A DNA stretch of 64,000 nucleotides from Roseateles koreensis (GTDB lineage: Bacteria > Pseudomonadota > Gammaproteobacteria > Burkholderiales > Burkholderiaceae_C), in assembly GCF_028595305.1 (NCBI RefSeq), contig NZ_JAQQXS010000018.1:20179-84178 (forward strand), in the 5' to 3' direction. Below, piece by piece: positions 1-10,926 of this stretch (its first letter is position 1; each line of letters begins with the position of its first letter). Position numbers and translations under genes: made by a program. Under the pieces are notes generated by a model. That model worked only from the letters and a program-made list of their open reading frames with translations. It had not been told where the DNA came from and ran no database searches.

Positions 1-411
1 TTCCACTTTGTTGGTCACCACCCCCCATGGGAGCCCCGTCTGATCCAAGGCGTGGAGCATGCTTTGGACATGGTCAAACATGGCGGTTTCACGGGTCAAA
101 CGTTGTTCGTAACGATCTAAAAATTCTTGTTTGAGTGCCTCGTATTCGTCGTGCTCAGGCGCGACGTTGAGCGCCGCACCCAGCATGCCGCGCGCGCCAG
201 CCCCCACAAGGGGGCGCAATGTCGCCAAGCTCAGGGGTGCCAAGCCACGGATTTGGCGCATTTCATTGGCAGCACCCGCCAGATCTGGGGCACTATCGAC
301 CAAAGTACCGTCCAGATCGAACAGCACCGCAGCCACGCCTGAAGGTTTGAACGCCATCGTTTGCGCTGCCTCCGCCATATCTGCCGACTCGCCGCCCCGT
401 CGAACCGTCAT
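1..411 (-). CDS. gph: Phosphoglycolate phosphatase (partial, C-terminus beyond window)
   Basis: HAD-superfamily phosphatase that hydrolyses 2-phosphoglycolate to glycolate in the cytoplasm. The N-terminal 137 codons are present and the gene runs off base 1. The HAD motif [10 protein letters not shown], with the nucleophile Asp, lies near residue 33, followed by a helical cap region and a WGVVTNK stretch fitting motif II. The start at 411 overlaps the ubiG stop as ATGA, indicating translational coupling. In-frame ATGs at codons 12 and 19 are possible starts and would leave a more usual short N-terminus before motif I. The ubiG-gph pair is a common betaproteobacterial arrangement. Confidence 0.88.
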   Translation of the reverse strand, partial: MTVRRGGESADMAEAAQTMAFKPSGVAAVLFDLDGTLVDSAPDLAGAANEMRQIRGLAPLSLATLRPLVGAGARGMLGAALNVAPEHDEYEALKQEFLDRYEQRLTRETAMFDHVQSMLHALDQTGLPWGVVTNKVE

Positions 412-1115
412 ACGATCACCGGTTTACGACAGGCCAGCATGTAGTTGACGTCGGTATCGGCCCCCAGGCTGTAGCGCTGGGTGAGCGGGTTGTAAGTCAG
501 CCCGCGGCTGCTCTGCAATTCAAGCCCGGCGTCGCGGCAAAACTGAGCAAGTTCAGAGGGGCGAATGAATCGGGCATATTCGTGCGTGCCTGCGGGCAGC
601 ATCTTGAGCATGTATTCAGCACCCACAATGGCCAACATGAAAGACTTCAAGTTGCGATTGAGTGTGGAGAAAAACACCCAGCCACCGGGTTTGACCAAGT
701 CAGCGCAGGCCTGAACGACAGACGCCGGGTCTGGCACGTGTTCCAGCATTTCCATGCAGGTCACCAGATCGAAGCTGGCGGGGCGCTCCTGTGCCAGTGC
801 CTCCACCGCAATTTCACGGTACTCCACACCTTCGGTTCCGGCCTCCATGGCATGCAACTGCGCGACCTTCAAGGGCTTGGTCGACAGATCAATGCCCAAA
901 GTCTGAGCGCCGCGCCGCGCCAGTGAGTCGCTCAGGATGCCGCCGCCGCAGCCCACATCCAGGGCCGTTTTACCCGCGATCGAGGAATGGCCGGCGATCC
1001 AGTCCAAGCGCAGCGGATTAATTTGGTGCAGCGGCTTGAATTCGCTGTCGACATCCCACCAGCGGTGGGCCAATTCGCCAAATTTGGCGAGCTCTTGAGG
1101 GTCAGCATTGATCAT
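408..1115 (-). CDS. ubiG: Ubiquinone biosynthesis O-methyltransferase UbiG
   Basis: SAM-dependent methyltransferase performing both O-methylations in ubiquinone synthesis. At 235 aa it has the expected family length. The SAM-binding motif [15 protein letters not shown] is near residue 53, and the family N-terminus includes [29 protein letters not shown]. It is the first gene of a two-gene unit with gph (ATGA overlap). A TACCAT hexamer lies 7 nt before the ATG and may be a -10 box, with no clear Shine-Dalgarno. A UbiM-like hydroxylase of the same pathway is encoded at 60357-61691. Confidence 0.95.
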   Translation of the reverse strand: MINADPQELAKFGELAHRWWDVDSEFKPLHQINPLRLDWIAGHSSIAGKTALDVGCGGGILSDSLARRGAQTLGIDLSTKPLKVAQLHAMEAGTEGVEYREIAVEALAQERPASFDLVTCMEMLEHVPDPASVVQACADLVKPGGWVFFSTLNRNLKSFMLAIVGAEYMLKMLPAGTHEYARFIRPSELAQFCRDAGLELQSSRGLTYNPLTQRYSLGADTDVNYMLACRKPVIV

Positions 1116-1201
1116 GGTATGAATGGTAAACGAAGCGGAACCGTTGGGGCTTCACGAATAAAACACCGGGTCGCGCCGCGTTGATTCAACAAAGGTCAGG
1201 C

Positions 1202-1227
1202 AAAAAAAAGCCCCGCATACGCGGGGC
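1202..1227 (-). terminator. Rho-independent terminator of ompA
   Basis: Read on the minus strand, a perfect 7-bp GC stem (GCCCCGC/GCGGGGC) with a 4-nt loop is followed by eight T residues. It lies 38 nt past the ompA stop, between ompA and ubiG. Confidence 0.88.
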
Positions 1228-1265
1228 CTTGCCGTGCAAAACGCCCGAAGGCGTTTGCAGACTGA

Positions 1266-1922
1266 TTACTTCGTGCGGGTACCGACGACTTCGATTTCCA
1301 CGCGACGATTCTTGGCGCGGCCTTCCTTGGTCTTGTTGTCGGCAACAGGAGCCTTCTCGCCCTTGCCTTCGGTGTAGACGCGGTTCTTTTCAGCACCGGC
1401 GCCAACCAAGTAGGCCTTGACAGCTTCAGCACGCTTGACCGACAGCTTCTGGTTGTAAGCTGCAGTGCCAACGGAGTCAGTGTGACCCACGGCAATGATG
1501 ACTTCCAGGTTCAGACCCTTGGTCTTGGCCAGCAGGTCGTCCAGCTTAGCCTTGGCTTCGGGTTTCAACGTAGCCTTGTCGAAGTCGAAGAATGCGTCAG
1601 CAGCGAAAGTCACCTTCTCGCTGACCGGAGCCGGGACGGGCTTCGGTGCGGGAGGAGCCGGAGGAGCCACCACTGCAGGAGGAGCAACAGGAGCCGGTGC
1701 CTCGACCTTCGGGGCAGGCTTCAGTGCGCCGTCGCAATCGGCCGCTGCCGTAGCAGGCGTCCAGTTGGCATCGCGCCAGCAATATTCATTGGTGCCGTTT
1801 TTCCAAACGGTGCCATCAGTTGCGCGCCAGTTGTCGACCGTTTGCGCGAATGCGCCAGACGCAGCAAAAGCAGCGACCACAGCGACAGACATCAGCGACG
1901 CCACTCGATTCAATTTCTTCAT
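1266..1922 (-). CDS. ompA: OmpA-family outer membrane protein
   Basis: 218-aa envelope protein. A signal peptide starts MKKLNRVASL and ends at an AFAQ cleavage site. A short N-terminal segment with WRNG-like repeats is followed by a Pro/Ala-rich linker (about residues 70-100) and a C-terminal OmpA/MotB peptidoglycan-binding domain (FFDFDKATLKPEA, GHTDSVG, NQKLSVKRAEAV, NRRVEI). It therefore lacks a full 8-strand barrel and resembles the short OmpA-like proteins of Burkholderiales that tether envelope layers. The start at 1922 is chosen for its strong GAGAGGAGA ribosome site and because the signal peptide begins there. An upstream in-frame ATG at 1982 is unlikely. The long leader and strong terminator suggest high expression. 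Confidence 0.92.
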   Translation of the reverse strand: MKKLNRVASLMSVAVVAAFAASGAFAQTVDNWRATDGTVWKNGTNEYCWRDANWTPATAAADCDGALKPAPKVEAPAPVAPPAVVAPPAPPAPKPVPAPVSEKVTFAADAFFDFDKATLKPEAKAKLDDLLAKTKGLNLEVIIAVGHTDSVGTAAYNQKLSVKRAEAVKAYLVGAGAEKNRVYTEGKGEKAPVADNKTKEGRAKNRRVEIEVVGTRTK

Positions 1923-2123
1923 GATTCTCCTCTCAAGGAATGCCGCAGTTGCCCTGCGAGTGCCCAGTAAGTGCTTGAACAAAACCTTAGATAGATCCGC
2001 TAATGCGGGTTTCTCCTAGGGACTCATCGATTGTGCCATAGGGCACCGATAGCTTCGTATTGTGGCGGCCTGAAGTGAATCAGTTGGCGAGAATGTTGCG
2101 CTGCTGCTACAGCCGCAGGCCTT

Positions 2124-2129
2124 TAGAAT
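2124..2129 (+). promoter_or_regulatory. Candidate -10 box (TAGAAT) of gyrA
   Basis: TAGAATC lies 60 nt before the chosen gyrA start. The same heptamer precedes lapA, the cytochrome c gene and the YqhA-family gene. No convincing -35 is visible. Confidence 0.5.
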
Positions 2130-2189
2130 CCACGTTCCCGTCCTCTAACGATGCAGGCTCACCTGATGGGTGTGGCCGCGCACAAGCGC

Positions 2190-4871
2190 ATGACCCAGTT
2201 CGCCAAGGAAACATTGCCCATTAGCCTCGAAGAGGAAATGCGGCGCTCATACCTCGATTACGCGATGAGCGTGATCGTCGGACGTGCTCTCCCCGATGCT
2301 CGCGACGGCTTGAAGCCGGTGCACCGTCGTGTGTTGTTCGCAATGCACGAGTTGAACAACGATTGGAACCGGCCTTACAAGAAGTCGGCCCGTATCGTTG
2401 GCGACGTGATTGGTAAATATCACCCGCACGGCGACACCGCCGTTTACGACACCATCGTGCGTATGGCGCAGGACTTTTCTCTGCGCCACATGTTGGTGGA
2501 CGGGCAAGGCAATTTCGGCTCGGTGGACGGCGATAACGCCGCAGCCATGCGGTATACCGAAATTCGCCTGGCCAAAATCGCTCACGAGATGCTGGCCGAT
2601 ATTGACAAGGAAACTGTCGATTTCGGTCCCAACTATGACGGCTCGGAAAAAGAGCCCCTGGTGCTGCCGACCCGCTTGCCTAACCTGTTAATCAACGGGT
2701 CGACCGGCATCGCCGTGGGTATGGCCACAAACATCCCGCCGCACAACCTCAACGAGGTCGTGGATGCCTGCCTGCACGCGCTGAAGAACCCGGACTGCTC
2801 GATTGACGAGTTGATGGAAATCATCCCCGCGCCCGACTTCCCCACCGCCGGCATCATCTACGGCCTCTCGGGCGCCCGCGATGGCTACCGCACCGGCCGC
2901 GGCAAGGTGGTAATGCGCGCCAAGGTGCATTTCGAGGACATCGACAAGGGCAACCGCCAAAGCATCATCGTTGACGAGATCCCCTACCAGGTCAACAAGA
3001 AGACCTTGTTGGAGCGCATCGCCGAGCTGGTGCACGAGAAGAAGATCGACGGCATCAGCCATATCCAGGACGAGAGCGATAAGTCCGGCATGCGCGTGGT
3101 GATCGAGCTCAAGCGCGGTGAAGTGCCCGAGGTGGTGCTGAACAATCTGTACAAGCAGACGCAGCTGCAAGACACCTTCGGCATGAATATGGTGGCGCTG
3201 ATCGACGGTCAGCCCAAACTGTGCAATTTGAAGGATCTGGTTACGGTGTTCCTGGAGCACCGCCGCGAGGTTGTCACGCGCCGCACGATTTTCGAGTTGC
3301 GCAAGGCCCGCGAGCGCGGCCATGTGCTGGAAGGCCTGGCCGTTGCGATGGCCAATATCGACGAGTTCATCGCCACCATCAAGGCATCGCCGACTCCGCC
3401 GATTGCCAAGGCAGCACTGATGAGCAAGAGCTGGGACTCGTCCCTGGTGCGCGAGATGTTGGCGCGTGCCGAAGGCGAGACCGTCGGCGGCCGCAATGCC
3501 TACCGTCCAGACGGATTGGCGCCTGAGTTCGGCCTGCAGGGCGATGGCCTCTACCGCCTCTCGGAAGACCAAGCGGGCGAGATCCTGCAGATGCGCCTGC
3601 AACGCCTGACCGGCCTGGAGCAGGACAAGGTCGTTGGCGAGTACAAAGAAGTGATGTCGCAGATCGCCGACCTGCTGGACATCCTGGCCAAGCCGGCCCG
3701 CGTCACCGCCATCATCAGCGAAGAGCTGATTCAAGTGCGTCAGGAATTTGGCCAGACCAAAATCGGCGCACGCCGCAGCGCCATTGAGCATAACGCCCAA
3801 GAGCTGGGGACTGAAGACCTCATCACGCCGACCGATATGGTCGTGACACTCTCGCACACCGGCTACATCAAGAGCCAGGCTTTGAGCGAGTACCGTGCCC
3901 AGAAGCGCGGCGGGCGCGGCAAGCAAGCCACCCAGACCAAGGACGACGACTGGGTCGACCAACTCTTCATCGCCAACACGCACGACTGGATTCTGTGCTT
4001 CAGCAACCGCGGCCGTGTCTACTGGCTGAAGGTTTGGGAAGTGCCGCAGGGCTCGCGCAACTCGCGCGGCAAGCCCATCGTCAATATGTTCCCGCTGCAG
4101 CAAGACGAAAAAATCACTGTCGTGCTGCCACTGACGGGTGAGTTCCGTGCCTTCCCTGAAGGCCATTTCATCTTCATGGCCACGGCCCTGGGTACAGTCA
4201 AGAAGACCTCTTTGGAAGACTTCGCCAACCCGCGCAAGGCCGGCATCATCGCCATCGCCCTGGACGACGGCGACCACCTGATTGGTGCCGCCCTGACCGA
4301 CGGCAAGCATGACGTGATGCTGTTCAGCGACGGCGGCAAGGCCGTGCGATTTGACGAGGACGACGTGCGCTCACTGGGCCGTACGGCTCGAGGTGTGCGC
4401 GGCATGATGCTGGAACCTGAGCAGCGCCTGATTGCCATGCTGGTAGCCGAGGACGAGAACCAAAGCGTGTTGACCGCCACGGAAAACGGTTATGGCAAGC
4501 GCACTGCCATCACCGAATACACCCGCCACGGACGCGGTACCAAGGGCATGATCGCGATCCAGCAGACCGAGCGCAATGGCCGTGTGGTGGCCGCCACCCT
4601 GGTGCGCGCGGAAGACGAGATCATGCTGATCACTGACCGTGGCGTGCTGGTACGCACCCGTGTTTCTGAAATCCGCGAACTGGGCCGTGCCACCCAGGGC
4701 GTCACTCTGATCGCACTGGACGACGGCAGCAAGCTTTCCGGCCTGCAGCGTATCGTCGAGAACGATGCCAACGACGGCAACGCAGCAGAAGCCAATGCTG
4801 AAGACGCCGGCGATAACACCCCCACCAACGATGCGGCCGATACGGCCGGCGACGACGCCACCAAGGAATAA
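2190..4871 (+). CDS. gyrA: DNA gyrase subunit A
   Basis: Cleavage-religation subunit of DNA gyrase, 893 aa. The start [11 protein letters not shown] at 2190 is chosen over the in-frame ATG at 2151. It gives E. coli numbering exactly: catalytic Tyr122 in RYTEIRL, and Thr83 and Asp87 in [10 protein letters not shown]. The GyrA box appears as QKRGGRGKQ, followed by the six-bladed C-terminal beta-pinwheel repeats and an acidic Asn/Asp/Ala-rich tail of about 35 residues. Thr rather than Ser at position 83 is natural in several lineages and need not mean resistance. The stop is 2 nt before the next gene's TTG start. Confidence 0.98.
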   Translation: MTQFAKETLPISLEEEMRRSYLDYAMSVIVGRALPDARDGLKPVHRRVLFAMHELNNDWNRPYKKSARIVGDVIGKYHPHGDTAVYDTIVRMAQDFSLRHMLVDGQGNFGSVDGDNAAAMRYTEIRLAKIAHEMLADIDKETVDFGPNYDGSEKEPLVLPTRLPNLLINGSTGIAVGMATNIPPHNLNEVVDACLHALKNPDCSIDELMEIIPAPDFPTAGIIYGLSGARDGYRTGRGKVVMRAKVHFEDIDKGNRQSIIVDEIPYQVNKKTLLERIAELVHEKKIDGISHIQDESDKSGMRVVIELKRGEVPEVVLNNLYKQTQLQDTFGMNMVALIDGQPKLCNLKDLVTVFLEHRREVVTRRTIFELRKARERGHVLEGLAVAMANIDEFIATIKASPTPPIAKAALMSKSWDSSLVREMLARAEGETVGGRNAYRPDGLAPEFGLQGDGLYRLSEDQAGEILQMRLQRLTGLEQDKVVGEYKEVMSQIADLLDILAKPARVTAIISEELIQVRQEFGQTKIGARRSAIEHNAQELGTEDLITPTDMVVTLSHTGYIKSQALSEYRAQKRGGRGKQATQTKDDDWVDQLFIANTHDWILCFSNRGRVYWLKVWEVPQGSRNSRGKPIVNMFPLQQDEKITVVLPLTGEFRAFPEGHFIFMATALGTVKKTSLEDFANPRKAGIIAIALDDGDHLIGAALTDGKHDVMLFSDGGKAVRFDEDDVRSLGRTARGVRGMMLEPEQRLIAMLVAEDENQSVLTATENGYGKRTAITEYTRHGRGTKGMIAIQQTERNGRVVAATLVRAEDEIMLITDRGVLVRTRVSEIRELGRATQGVTLIALDDGSKLSGLQRIVENDANDGNAAEANAEDAGDNTPTNDAADTAGDDATKE

Positions 4872-4873
4872 GC

Positions 4874-5473
4874 TTGAAAACGAAATCCACGAAGATCATC
4901 GTCGCCATCAGCCTGGCCCTTTGCGCCAGCGCGAGCTTTGCGCAGGCGGCCAATTCGACGTCATCAGCGGCAAAAAAAGAGCTGATAACCAAACTGCTGA
5001 ATATGCAAAAGCCCAGCTATGACATGCTGGCGCGCAACCTGATGCAGCAACCCATCGGCAATCTGATGCAGGGCGCCAGTGCCGCCATGCAGCAAGTGCC
5101 GCCGGAAAAGCGGGAAGCAACGGCCAAGGCCATCGAAGCAGACGTCAAGAAATTCGTCGACGACAACACCCCGCTGATTCGCGACAAGGCCGCCAAGCTG
5201 GCGCCCTCCACCGTTGGCGCGGTACTGGACGAACGCTTCAGCGAAGATGAGTTGAAGCAGTTGTTGGCTTGGCTGGAATCGCCGGTGAACAAGAAGTTCG
5301 GCGAGTTGAATGTAGAGATGCAGAAATCTCTGGCCGACAAGTTGCTGGCCGATTTGGGCCCGACACTGGAAACCCGCTTCAAGACACTGCAGCAGGCCAT
5401 CGGTAAGCAACTGGGCGTCAGCCCGGCTGCAGCGGGCGCATCTGGCAGCACCGCCAAGCCCGCCAAGAAGTAA
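4874..5473 (+). CDS. Secreted DUF2059 protein
   Basis: 199-aa exported protein of unknown function. The signal peptide ends ASFAQ-A near residue 24. The DUF2059 signature lies at about residues 118-145 (FSEDELKQLLAWLESPVNKKF), and the tail is Ala/Lys-rich. No ATG is available near the 5' end, so a TTG at 4874 is the start. AAGGA sits 6 nt upstream inside the gyrA 3' end, implying translation coupled to gyrA. It is followed by a strong hairpin. DUF2059 proteins are usually periplasmic, and their role is not established. Confidence 0.85.
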   Translation: MKTKSTKIIVAISLALCASASFAQAANSTSSAAKKELITKLLNMQKPSYDMLARNLMQQPIGNLMQGASAAMQQVPPEKREATAKAIEADVKKFVDDNTPLIRDKAAKLAPSTVGAVLDERFSEDELKQLLAWLESPVNKKFGELNVEMQKSLADKLLADLGPTLETRFKTLQQAIGKQLGVSPAAAGASGSTAKPAKK

Positions 5474-5486
5474 GCCGTTTTGGAGT

Positions 5487-5512
5487 GGCCGTACCGCTGC
5501 GGCGGTACGGCC
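5487..5512 (+). repeat. Intercistronic hairpin before serC
   Basis: Perfect 11-bp inverted repeat (GGCCGTACCGC) with a TGCG loop, 14 nt after the DUF2059 stop. It has no proper T-tract, so it may be an RNA-processing or partial-termination element. Confidence 0.6.
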
Positions 5513-5551
5513 CGTCTGGTTTCACCCCGTTAAGCAGCCCTTTTTAAGCCC

Positions 5552-6673
5552 ATGATTCAGCGTCCCTTCAATTTTTCGGCCGGCCCGGCTGCCCTTCCTG
5601 AAGAGGTTTTGAGCCAGGTCGCCGCCGAGATGCTGAACTGGCATGGCTCGGGGATGAGCGTGATGGAGATGAGCCATCGCGGACCCGAATTCACCTCGAT
5701 CTGCGAAACCGCCGAACAAGACCTGCGCGACTTGCTGCAGGTGCCGGCCAACTTTCGCATCTTGTTCATGCAAGGCGGCGGCTTGGCTGAAAACGCCATC
5801 GTGCCCATGAATTTGTCGAGCGGCGGCGCCGTTGACATGGTCGTCACCGGTTCCTGGTCGACCAAGAGCGCCGATGAAGCTAAGCGTTATGCCGACGTGG
5901 CCATCGCAGCCAGCGGTGATTCGAGCAAATTCACCCGCATTCCTGATCCCAGCACCTGGGCCTTGCGCAAGAATGCAGCCTATGTGCATGTGTGCAGCAA
6001 CGAAACCATCGATGGCGTGGAGTTTCATGCCCTGCCAGACCTGAAAGCGCTGGGCTGCGACGCACCGCTGGTGATCGATTGTTCGTCACACCAACTGTCC
6101 CGCGGCATCGATTGGGCCAAGGTCGGCCTGGCCTTTGGCGGCGCGCAGAAAAACATCGGCCCTGCGGGTTTGACGCTGGTGTTCGTGCGTGACGATCTGC
6201 TGGGCCGCGCCCTGCCCGTCTGCCCATCAGCCTTCAACTACAAAACCGTGGCGGCGGCGCAGTCCATGTACAACACGCCGCCGACCTTCTCCATCTACGT
6301 GGCGGGCCTGGTGTTCCAGTGGCTGAAGCAATTCAACTACGCCGGCAAGACCGGTGTGGCCGCCATTGAGCAGCGCAATATCGACAAGGCCAACTTGCTC
6401 TACGGCGCACTGGATCAATCGAATCTGTTTGAAAACCGCGTGGCGGCTGACTGCCGCTCACGCATGAATATCCCGTTCTACCTGCGCGGCGACTACAACA
6501 CGCCGGAACTCAATGCGGCCTTCCTGACAGGAGCGAAGGCGCGCAATCTGCTGCAACTCAAAGGCCACAAGTCGGTGGGCGGCATGCGTGCATCGATCTA
6601 CAACGCCATGCCCCTGGAGGGCGTACAAGCCCTGGTGGCATACCTGAAGGACTTTGAGGCACAACATGGCTGA
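5552..6673 (+). CDS. serC: Phosphoserine aminotransferase
   Basis: PLP enzyme converting 3-phosphohydroxypyruvate and glutamate to phosphoserine; it also serves pyridoxine synthesis. At 373 aa it has the normal family length. The N-terminus is [13 protein letters not shown], and the PLP lysine lies in the [12 protein letters not shown] motif near residue 200. The C-terminus carries the [11 protein letters not shown] motif. It is the first gene of the aromatic supraoperon, and its last 8 nt overlap pheA (ATG at 6666, TGA at 6671), so the two are translationally coupled. Confidence 0.97.
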   Translation: MIQRPFNFSAGPAALPEEVLSQVAAEMLNWHGSGMSVMEMSHRGPEFTSICETAEQDLRDLLQVPANFRILFMQGGGLAENAIVPMNLSSGGAVDMVVTGSWSTKSADEAKRYADVAIAASGDSSKFTRIPDPSTWALRKNAAYVHVCSNETIDGVEFHALPDLKALGCDAPLVIDCSSHQLSRGIDWAKVGLAFGGAQKNIGPAGLTLVFVRDDLLGRALPVCPSAFNYKTVAAAQSMYNTPPTFSIYVAGLVFQWLKQFNYAGKTGVAAIEQRNIDKANLLYGALDQSNLFENRVAADCRSRMNIPFYLRGDYNTPELNAAFLTGAKARNLLQLKGHKSVGGMRASIYNAMPLEGVQALVAYLKDFEAQHG

Positions 6674-7781
6674 TACCCCCGCTGGCGCTGGCAGCGCGCC
6701 GGCCCCCGACCTGCTCGCCCTGCGCGACCAGATCGACGCGCTCGATCAGCAATTGCTGGATGTTTTGAATCGCCGCGCCAAAGTGGCGGAGTTGGTGGGC
6801 GAAGTGAAGCGCCGCGAAGGCACGCCCTTCTTCCGCCCCGACCGGGTGGCGCAAGTCATCGAAAAGATCAAGACCGCCAACCCCGGCCCGCTCAAGGGCG
6901 AGCATGTGGCCGCCATCTGGCGCGAGATTATGTCGGCCTGCCTGGCTTTGGAGTCCCCGCAGCGCGTGGCCGTGCTGGGCCCGGTCGGCACCTTCTGCGA
7001 GCAAGCCGCGATTGAATATTTTGGCGGTGCGGCCGACCTGATCTACTGCAACAGCTTCGACGAAGTGTTTCACGCCACCGCCAGCGGCAGTGCGCAGTAT
7101 GGCGTCGTGGGCGTTGAGAACATGACTGAAGGCGTGGTCACCCGCTCGCTCGACCTGTTCCTGCACACACCCACGCACGTTGTAGGCGAAGTCAGCCTGC
7201 TGATCCGCCATGCCCTGATGCGCAAGGACAATTCCTTGCAAGAGATTGAGGCGGTATTGGCGCACCCGCAGGCGCTGGCCCAATGCCAGGGCTGGCTCAA
7301 CAAACATTTGCCCAATGCCGAGCGCCGAGCGGTGTCCAGCAACGCGGAAGGCGCACGCCTGGCCGCCAGCAACCCCGCCTGGGCGGCGATTGCGAGCGAG
7401 CGAGCGTCCACCATTTTTGGCCTGCACGTCGTCGCCCACGCAATTCAGGATGAAGCCTACAACCGCACGCGCTTCGCCGTGATCTGCCTGCCCCAGACAA
7501 TGGCTGCGCCACCTGCCACCGGGCGCGATTGCACCAGCCTGATCGTGTCGGTGACCAATCGCCCCGGTGCCATGCACGATCTGCTGGTGCCGCTAAAGAC
7601 GCATGGCGTGTCCATGACCCGGCTGGAATCCCGCCCTGCGCGCACCGGCCAATGGGACTATTACTTCTACATCGACCTTGACGGCCACCCGAGCCAGCCT
7701 AACGTCGCAGCTGCACTGGCTGAGTTGCGTGAGCTGTGCGCCTTCTACAAGGTCATTGGCGCCTACCCCTTGAAAGCCTGA
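6666..7781 (+). CDS. pheA: Bifunctional chorismate mutase / prephenate dehydratase
   Basis: P-protein of phenylalanine synthesis, 371 aa. The chorismate mutase domain (residues about 12-90) contains [22 protein letters not shown]. The prephenate dehydratase domain (about 100-275) begins [17 protein letters not shown]-terminal ACT domain (about 285-365) carries the ESRPA motif for phenylalanine feedback binding. ATG at 6666 is preferred to a TTG at 6654 that lies deeper inside serC. No leader-peptide attenuator is seen, consistent with regulation mainly by feedback. Confidence 0.97.
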   Translation: MADTPAGAGSAPAPDLLALRDQIDALDQQLLDVLNRRAKVAELVGEVKRREGTPFFRPDRVAQVIEKIKTANPGPLKGEHVAAIWREIMSACLALESPQRVAVLGPVGTFCEQAAIEYFGGAADLIYCNSFDEVFHATASGSAQYGVVGVENMTEGVVTRSLDLFLHTPTHVVGEVSLLIRHALMRKDNSLQEIEAVLAHPQALAQCQGWLNKHLPNAERRAVSSNAEGARLAASNPAWAAIASERASTIFGLHVVAHAIQDEAYNRTRFAVICLPQTMAAPPATGRDCTSLIVSVTNRPGAMHDLLVPLKTHGVSMTRLESRPARTGQWDYYFYIDLDGHPSQPNVAAALAELRELCAFYKVIGAYPLKA

Positions 7782-7792
7782 GGCGGCCGCGT

Positions 7793-8671
7793 ATGTACAA
7801 GCAACTCGGCGTGATCGGATGCGGCCTGATGGGCGGCTCGTTTGCGCTGGCCATGAAAAAGGCCAAATTGGTGAAGCGCGTGGTGGGATACAGCAAATCG
7901 CCCTCCACCACCGAAGCCGCCAAGCGGCTGGGCGTGATTGACGTTGTTGCCGAATCGGCACTGTTGGCCGTGGCAGGCTCTGACGTGGTGTTGCTGGCCG
8001 TGCCGGTGTCAGCCACGGAGGCCACCTTGAAAGCCATCCGCGACCTGGTCACGCCGCAAATGCTGATCATGGACGTGGGCTCGACCAAGTGCGATGTATC
8101 GGAGGCGGCACGCAGCGCCCTGGGCGACCGCCTGCCCAGCTTCGTGCCCGCCCACCCCATTGCAGGCAAGGAAAGTGGTGGTGTCCAGCACGCAGAGGCC
8201 ACGCTGTACCAGGGCCGACAAGTCATCCTGACACCGCTGCCTGAAACCCTGCCGCAGGCCGTGCAGGCGGCCACCGACATCTGGTCCAGCCTGGGCAGCC
8301 AGGTGCTGAAGATGACGCCCAAGAATCATGACGCGGCATTTGCCGCCGTGAGTCATCTGCCGCATCTGCTCGCCTACGCGTATTTTCAGTCGGTAGCCAC
8401 CCAACCCGCTGGGCGGGATTTTCTCAGCCTGGCCGGCCCCGGCTTTCGCGACTTCACCCGCATTGCGGCGAGCGAACCCGCCGTCTGGCGCGACATCCTC
8501 ATGGCCAATAAGGCTGAGGTGCTGGTGCAGGCCGGGCGCTTTCGCCAGACACTGGACGCGCTGGAAGCCCTCATCAAGGCAGATGATGCCAACGCCCTCG
8601 AAGCCCGCATCCGGCTGATCTCCGAAGCCCGTGCCGAATGGCAGATGGGCGCCCCCCGCCTGCCCAAGTAG
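7793..8671 (+). CDS. tyrA: Prephenate dehydrogenase
   Basis: NAD(P)-dependent oxidative decarboxylation of prephenate (or arogenate) toward tyrosine. It is 292 aa and monofunctional, with no chorismate mutase or ACT domain. The Rossmann glycine motif GCGLMGGS is at the N-terminus, and [11 protein letters not shown] and SHLPHLLAY motifs follow. The start MYKQLG at 7793, 11 nt after pheA, is chosen because the Rossmann strand follows at once; an upstream in-frame ATG at 7736 lies inside pheA. Cofactor and prephenate/arogenate specificity cannot be read from the sequence. Confidence 0.95.
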   Translation: MYKQLGVIGCGLMGGSFALAMKKAKLVKRVVGYSKSPSTTEAAKRLGVIDVVAESALLAVAGSDVVLLAVPVSATEATLKAIRDLVTPQMLIMDVGSTKCDVSEAARSALGDRLPSFVPAHPIAGKESGGVQHAEATLYQGRQVILTPLPETLPQAVQAATDIWSSLGSQVLKMTPKNHDAAFAAVSHLPHLLAYAYFQSVATQPAGRDFLSLAGPGFRDFTRIAASEPAVWRDILMANKAEVLVQAGRFRQTLDALEALIKADDANALEARIRLISEARAEWQMGAPRLPK

Positions 8672-8726
8672 CCCCTTCGACGCAAGCCAGTTTGCCCTGC
8701 CGCTTGCGCCACAACCCTCGCTCGTC

Positions 8727-10745
8727 ATGTTCAAGATTCCATTCCTCGATCTGCCCCCTTTGCGAAGCGCTGGCGGTACCGTCCGGCTGCCCGGCTCCAA
8801 AAGCATCTCCAACCGGGTGCTGCTGCTGGCGGGCCTGTCGGAAGGCACCACGCATGTACATGACCTGCTCGACTCCGATGACACCGCGGTGATGCTGGCC
8901 TCGCTCAAGGAGTTGGGTTGCGATTTGCGCACCGACACCGACGGTGTGCTGCACGTCACTGGCATCGGCGCGCAACTGCGCACAGCCGACACCAAGCTGT
9001 TTCTCGGCAACGCCGGCACTGCCATGCGCCCGCTCACCGCCGCCCTGGCCCTGCTGGTAGCCACACAAGGTGGGCAATTCGAGTTGAGCGGCGTGCCACG
9101 CATGCATGAGCGCCCCATTGGAGATCTGGTGGATGCCTTGCGGGGGCTCGGTTGCCAGATCGAATGCACTGGCCAAGAGGGCTACCCGCCGCTGAAGTTG
9201 ACCGGCCCGTCTGCCTTGCAGTTAGATCAGCCCGTGCGCGTGCGCGGCGATGTTTCCAGCCAGTTCCTGACCGCCCTGCTGCTGGCCCTGCCCCTGGTGG
9301 CGCAAGACCGCCCGGTGGTGATCGAGGTGGTGGGGGAGTTGATTTCCCGCCCCTACGTTTTCATCACCCTGGCGTTGCTGGCCCGGTTCGGCATTGAGGT
9401 CCAGCAAGAAGGTTGGCAACGTTTCACCATCCCCGCGGGTTCGCGCTACCGCTCGCCGGGCGCCGTACATGTGGAAGGCGACGCTTCATCCGCATCCTAT
9501 TTCGTGGCTCTGGGCGCGATTGCCGCTACGGGCGATCCCCTGCGCATTGAAGGAGTCGGCCACGCCAGCCTGCAAGGCGATGTGCGCTTTGTTGAAGCGG
9601 CCCAAGCCATGGGCGCCCGTGTGGAACAAGGCCCCAACTGGCTTGAAGTGCGACGCGGAGCGTGGCCGCTGCACGGCATCGACCTCGATTGCAACCACAT
9701 TCCTGATGCCGCCATGACCCTGGCGGTGATGGCGCTGTACGCCGACAGCCCCACCACCTTGCGCAATATCGCCAGCTGGCGGGTCAAGGAAACCGATCGC
9801 ATTGCCGCCATGGCCACCGAATTGCAAAAACTCGGCGCCCAGGTGGAAGAAGGCCCCGATTGGATTCGCGTGCATCCCCTGCGCGACTGGCAGGCCGCCA
9901 GCATCCACACCTACGACGACCACCGCGTGGCCATGTGCTTCTCGCTGACCGCCTTCAATGGCCTGGTGACGCCGAATGCCGTGTCAGTGCGCATCCTCGA
10001 CCCGCAATGCGTGGCCAAGACCTTTCCGGACTATTTTGAAACCCTGTTCGAGGTGGTGGAAGCGCACGCCGAAGACATCCCCGTCATCACCATCGATGGC
10101 CCCACCGCCTCCGGCAAAGGCACATTGGCAGACGTCGCGGCCCACGCGCTCGGCTATGTGGTGCTGGACTCCGGCTCGCTCTACCGGGCCTGCGCCCTGG
10201 CGGCCGACCGCGAAGACATCGACCTGAACGACGCCAACGCCGTGGCCGCCATCGGCGCCAATCTCAATCTGAGCTTTAAACGCGGGCGCGTCTGGCTGGA
10301 TGAAGACGACATCACCGACGCCCTGCGCCTGGAAGCCACCGGTTTGATGGCCTCGCAGGTGGCGGCCCATCCGGCTGTGCGCGCGGCCTTGAATCAGTTG
10401 CAGCTCAACTTCCGCCGCCTGCCGGGCCTGGTGGCGGATGGGCGCGACATGGGCACTGCGGTATTCCCCGACGCCGCCTTGAAAGTGTTTCTCACAGCCA
10501 GCGCGGCCACGCGCGCCGAGCGACGCCATAAGCAATTGATTTCCAAAGGAATTTCGGCTAATATCGAAAGCTTGCGTCAAGATTTGGAAAATCGGGATGC
10601 GCGCGACAAAAATCGCGCCGCCAGCCCGCTGCATCCGGCACTTGACGCCCGGATGCTCGACAACTCGCTGCAGACGATTGAGGAATCGGTCGAACTGCTG
10701 CTGAATTGGTGGGCTGAAACAAGACCTTTTGCTGCTCAGCGTTGA
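8727..10745 (+). CDS. aroA-cmk: Fused EPSP synthase / cytidylate kinase
   Basis: 672-aa two-domain protein. Residues 1 to about 445 are 3-phosphoshikimate 1-carboxyvinyltransferase ([33 protein letters not shown] and DASSASYF motifs). From about 450 it is cytidylate kinase, with P-loop [11 protein letters not shown] and the LDSGSLYRA and [13 protein letters not shown] motifs. The reading frame is uninterrupted across the junction. In many bacteria these are adjacent separate genes; the fusion is known in Burkholderiales. The start at 8727 (MFKIPFLDL) lies 55 nt after tyrA; an in-frame ATG at 8631 would overlap tyrA. A shikimate enzyme is thereby tied to CMP/dCMP kinase next to rpsA. Confidence 0.95.
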   Translation: MFKIPFLDLPPLRSAGGTVRLPGSKSISNRVLLLAGLSEGTTHVHDLLDSDDTAVMLASLKELGCDLRTDTDGVLHVTGIGAQLRTADTKLFLGNAGTAMRPLTAALALLVATQGGQFELSGVPRMHERPIGDLVDALRGLGCQIECTGQEGYPPLKLTGPSALQLDQPVRVRGDVSSQFLTALLLALPLVAQDRPVVIEVVGELISRPYVFITLALLARFGIEVQQEGWQRFTIPAGSRYRSPGAVHVEGDASSASYFVALGAIAATGDPLRIEGVGHASLQGDVRFVEAAQAMGARVEQGPNWLEVRRGAWPLHGIDLDCNHIPDAAMTLAVMALYADSPTTLRNIASWRVKETDRIAAMATELQKLGAQVEEGPDWIRVHPLRDWQAASIHTYDDHRVAMCFSLTAFNGLVTPNAVSVRILDPQCVAKTFPDYFETLFEVVEAHAEDIPVITIDGPTASGKGTLADVAAHALGYVVLDSGSLYRACALAADREDIDLNDANAVAAIGANLNLSFKRGRVWLDEDDITDALRLEATGLMASQVAAHPAVRAALNQLQLNFRRLPGLVADGRDMGTAVFPDAALKVFLTASAATRAERRHKQLISKGISANIESLRQDLENRDARDKNRAASPLHPALDARMLDNSLQTIEESVELLLNWWAETRPFAAQR

Positions 10746-10757
10746 GCGAGAAAGGTC

Positions 10758-10806
10758 GGTTGGGGCTGAATAGGTATCGATGATTCGAGAACTCAAGGCC
10801 CCAACC
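10758..10806 (+). promoter_or_regulatory. Structured leader upstream of rpsA
   Basis: A 9-bp perfect inverted repeat (GGTTGGGGC at 10758-10766 and GCCCCAACC at 10798-10806) encloses 31 nt, in the 181-nt gap between aroA-cmk and rpsA. S1 autoregulates its own translation in E. coli through a structured leader, so an equivalent role is plausible but unproven here. Confidence 0.4.
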
Positions 10807-10926
10807 AACAACGCCGCCCGACCCTTTGGCCGGGTGGAGTCATCAACCTTAACCCGCAAGACGCTCCAACGACTTGCACCCACCGCCTGCGAACAAACGC
10901 TTGTTGCAGCAGGTCCAGGAAACCTC

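Noticed and set aside
2436..2450. Thr at GyrA position 83 as a quinolone-resistance mutation
   Set aside because: Thr83 is the wild-type residue in other bacteria such as Pseudomonas; Asp87 is unchanged, so no resistance can be claimed.
2688..4310. 540-codon minus-strand open frame
   Set aside because: Antisense to gyrA with no recognisable domain.
4874..5473. DUF2059 protein as part of gyrase regulation
   Set aside because: It has a signal peptide and is exported; coupling to gyrA is positional only.
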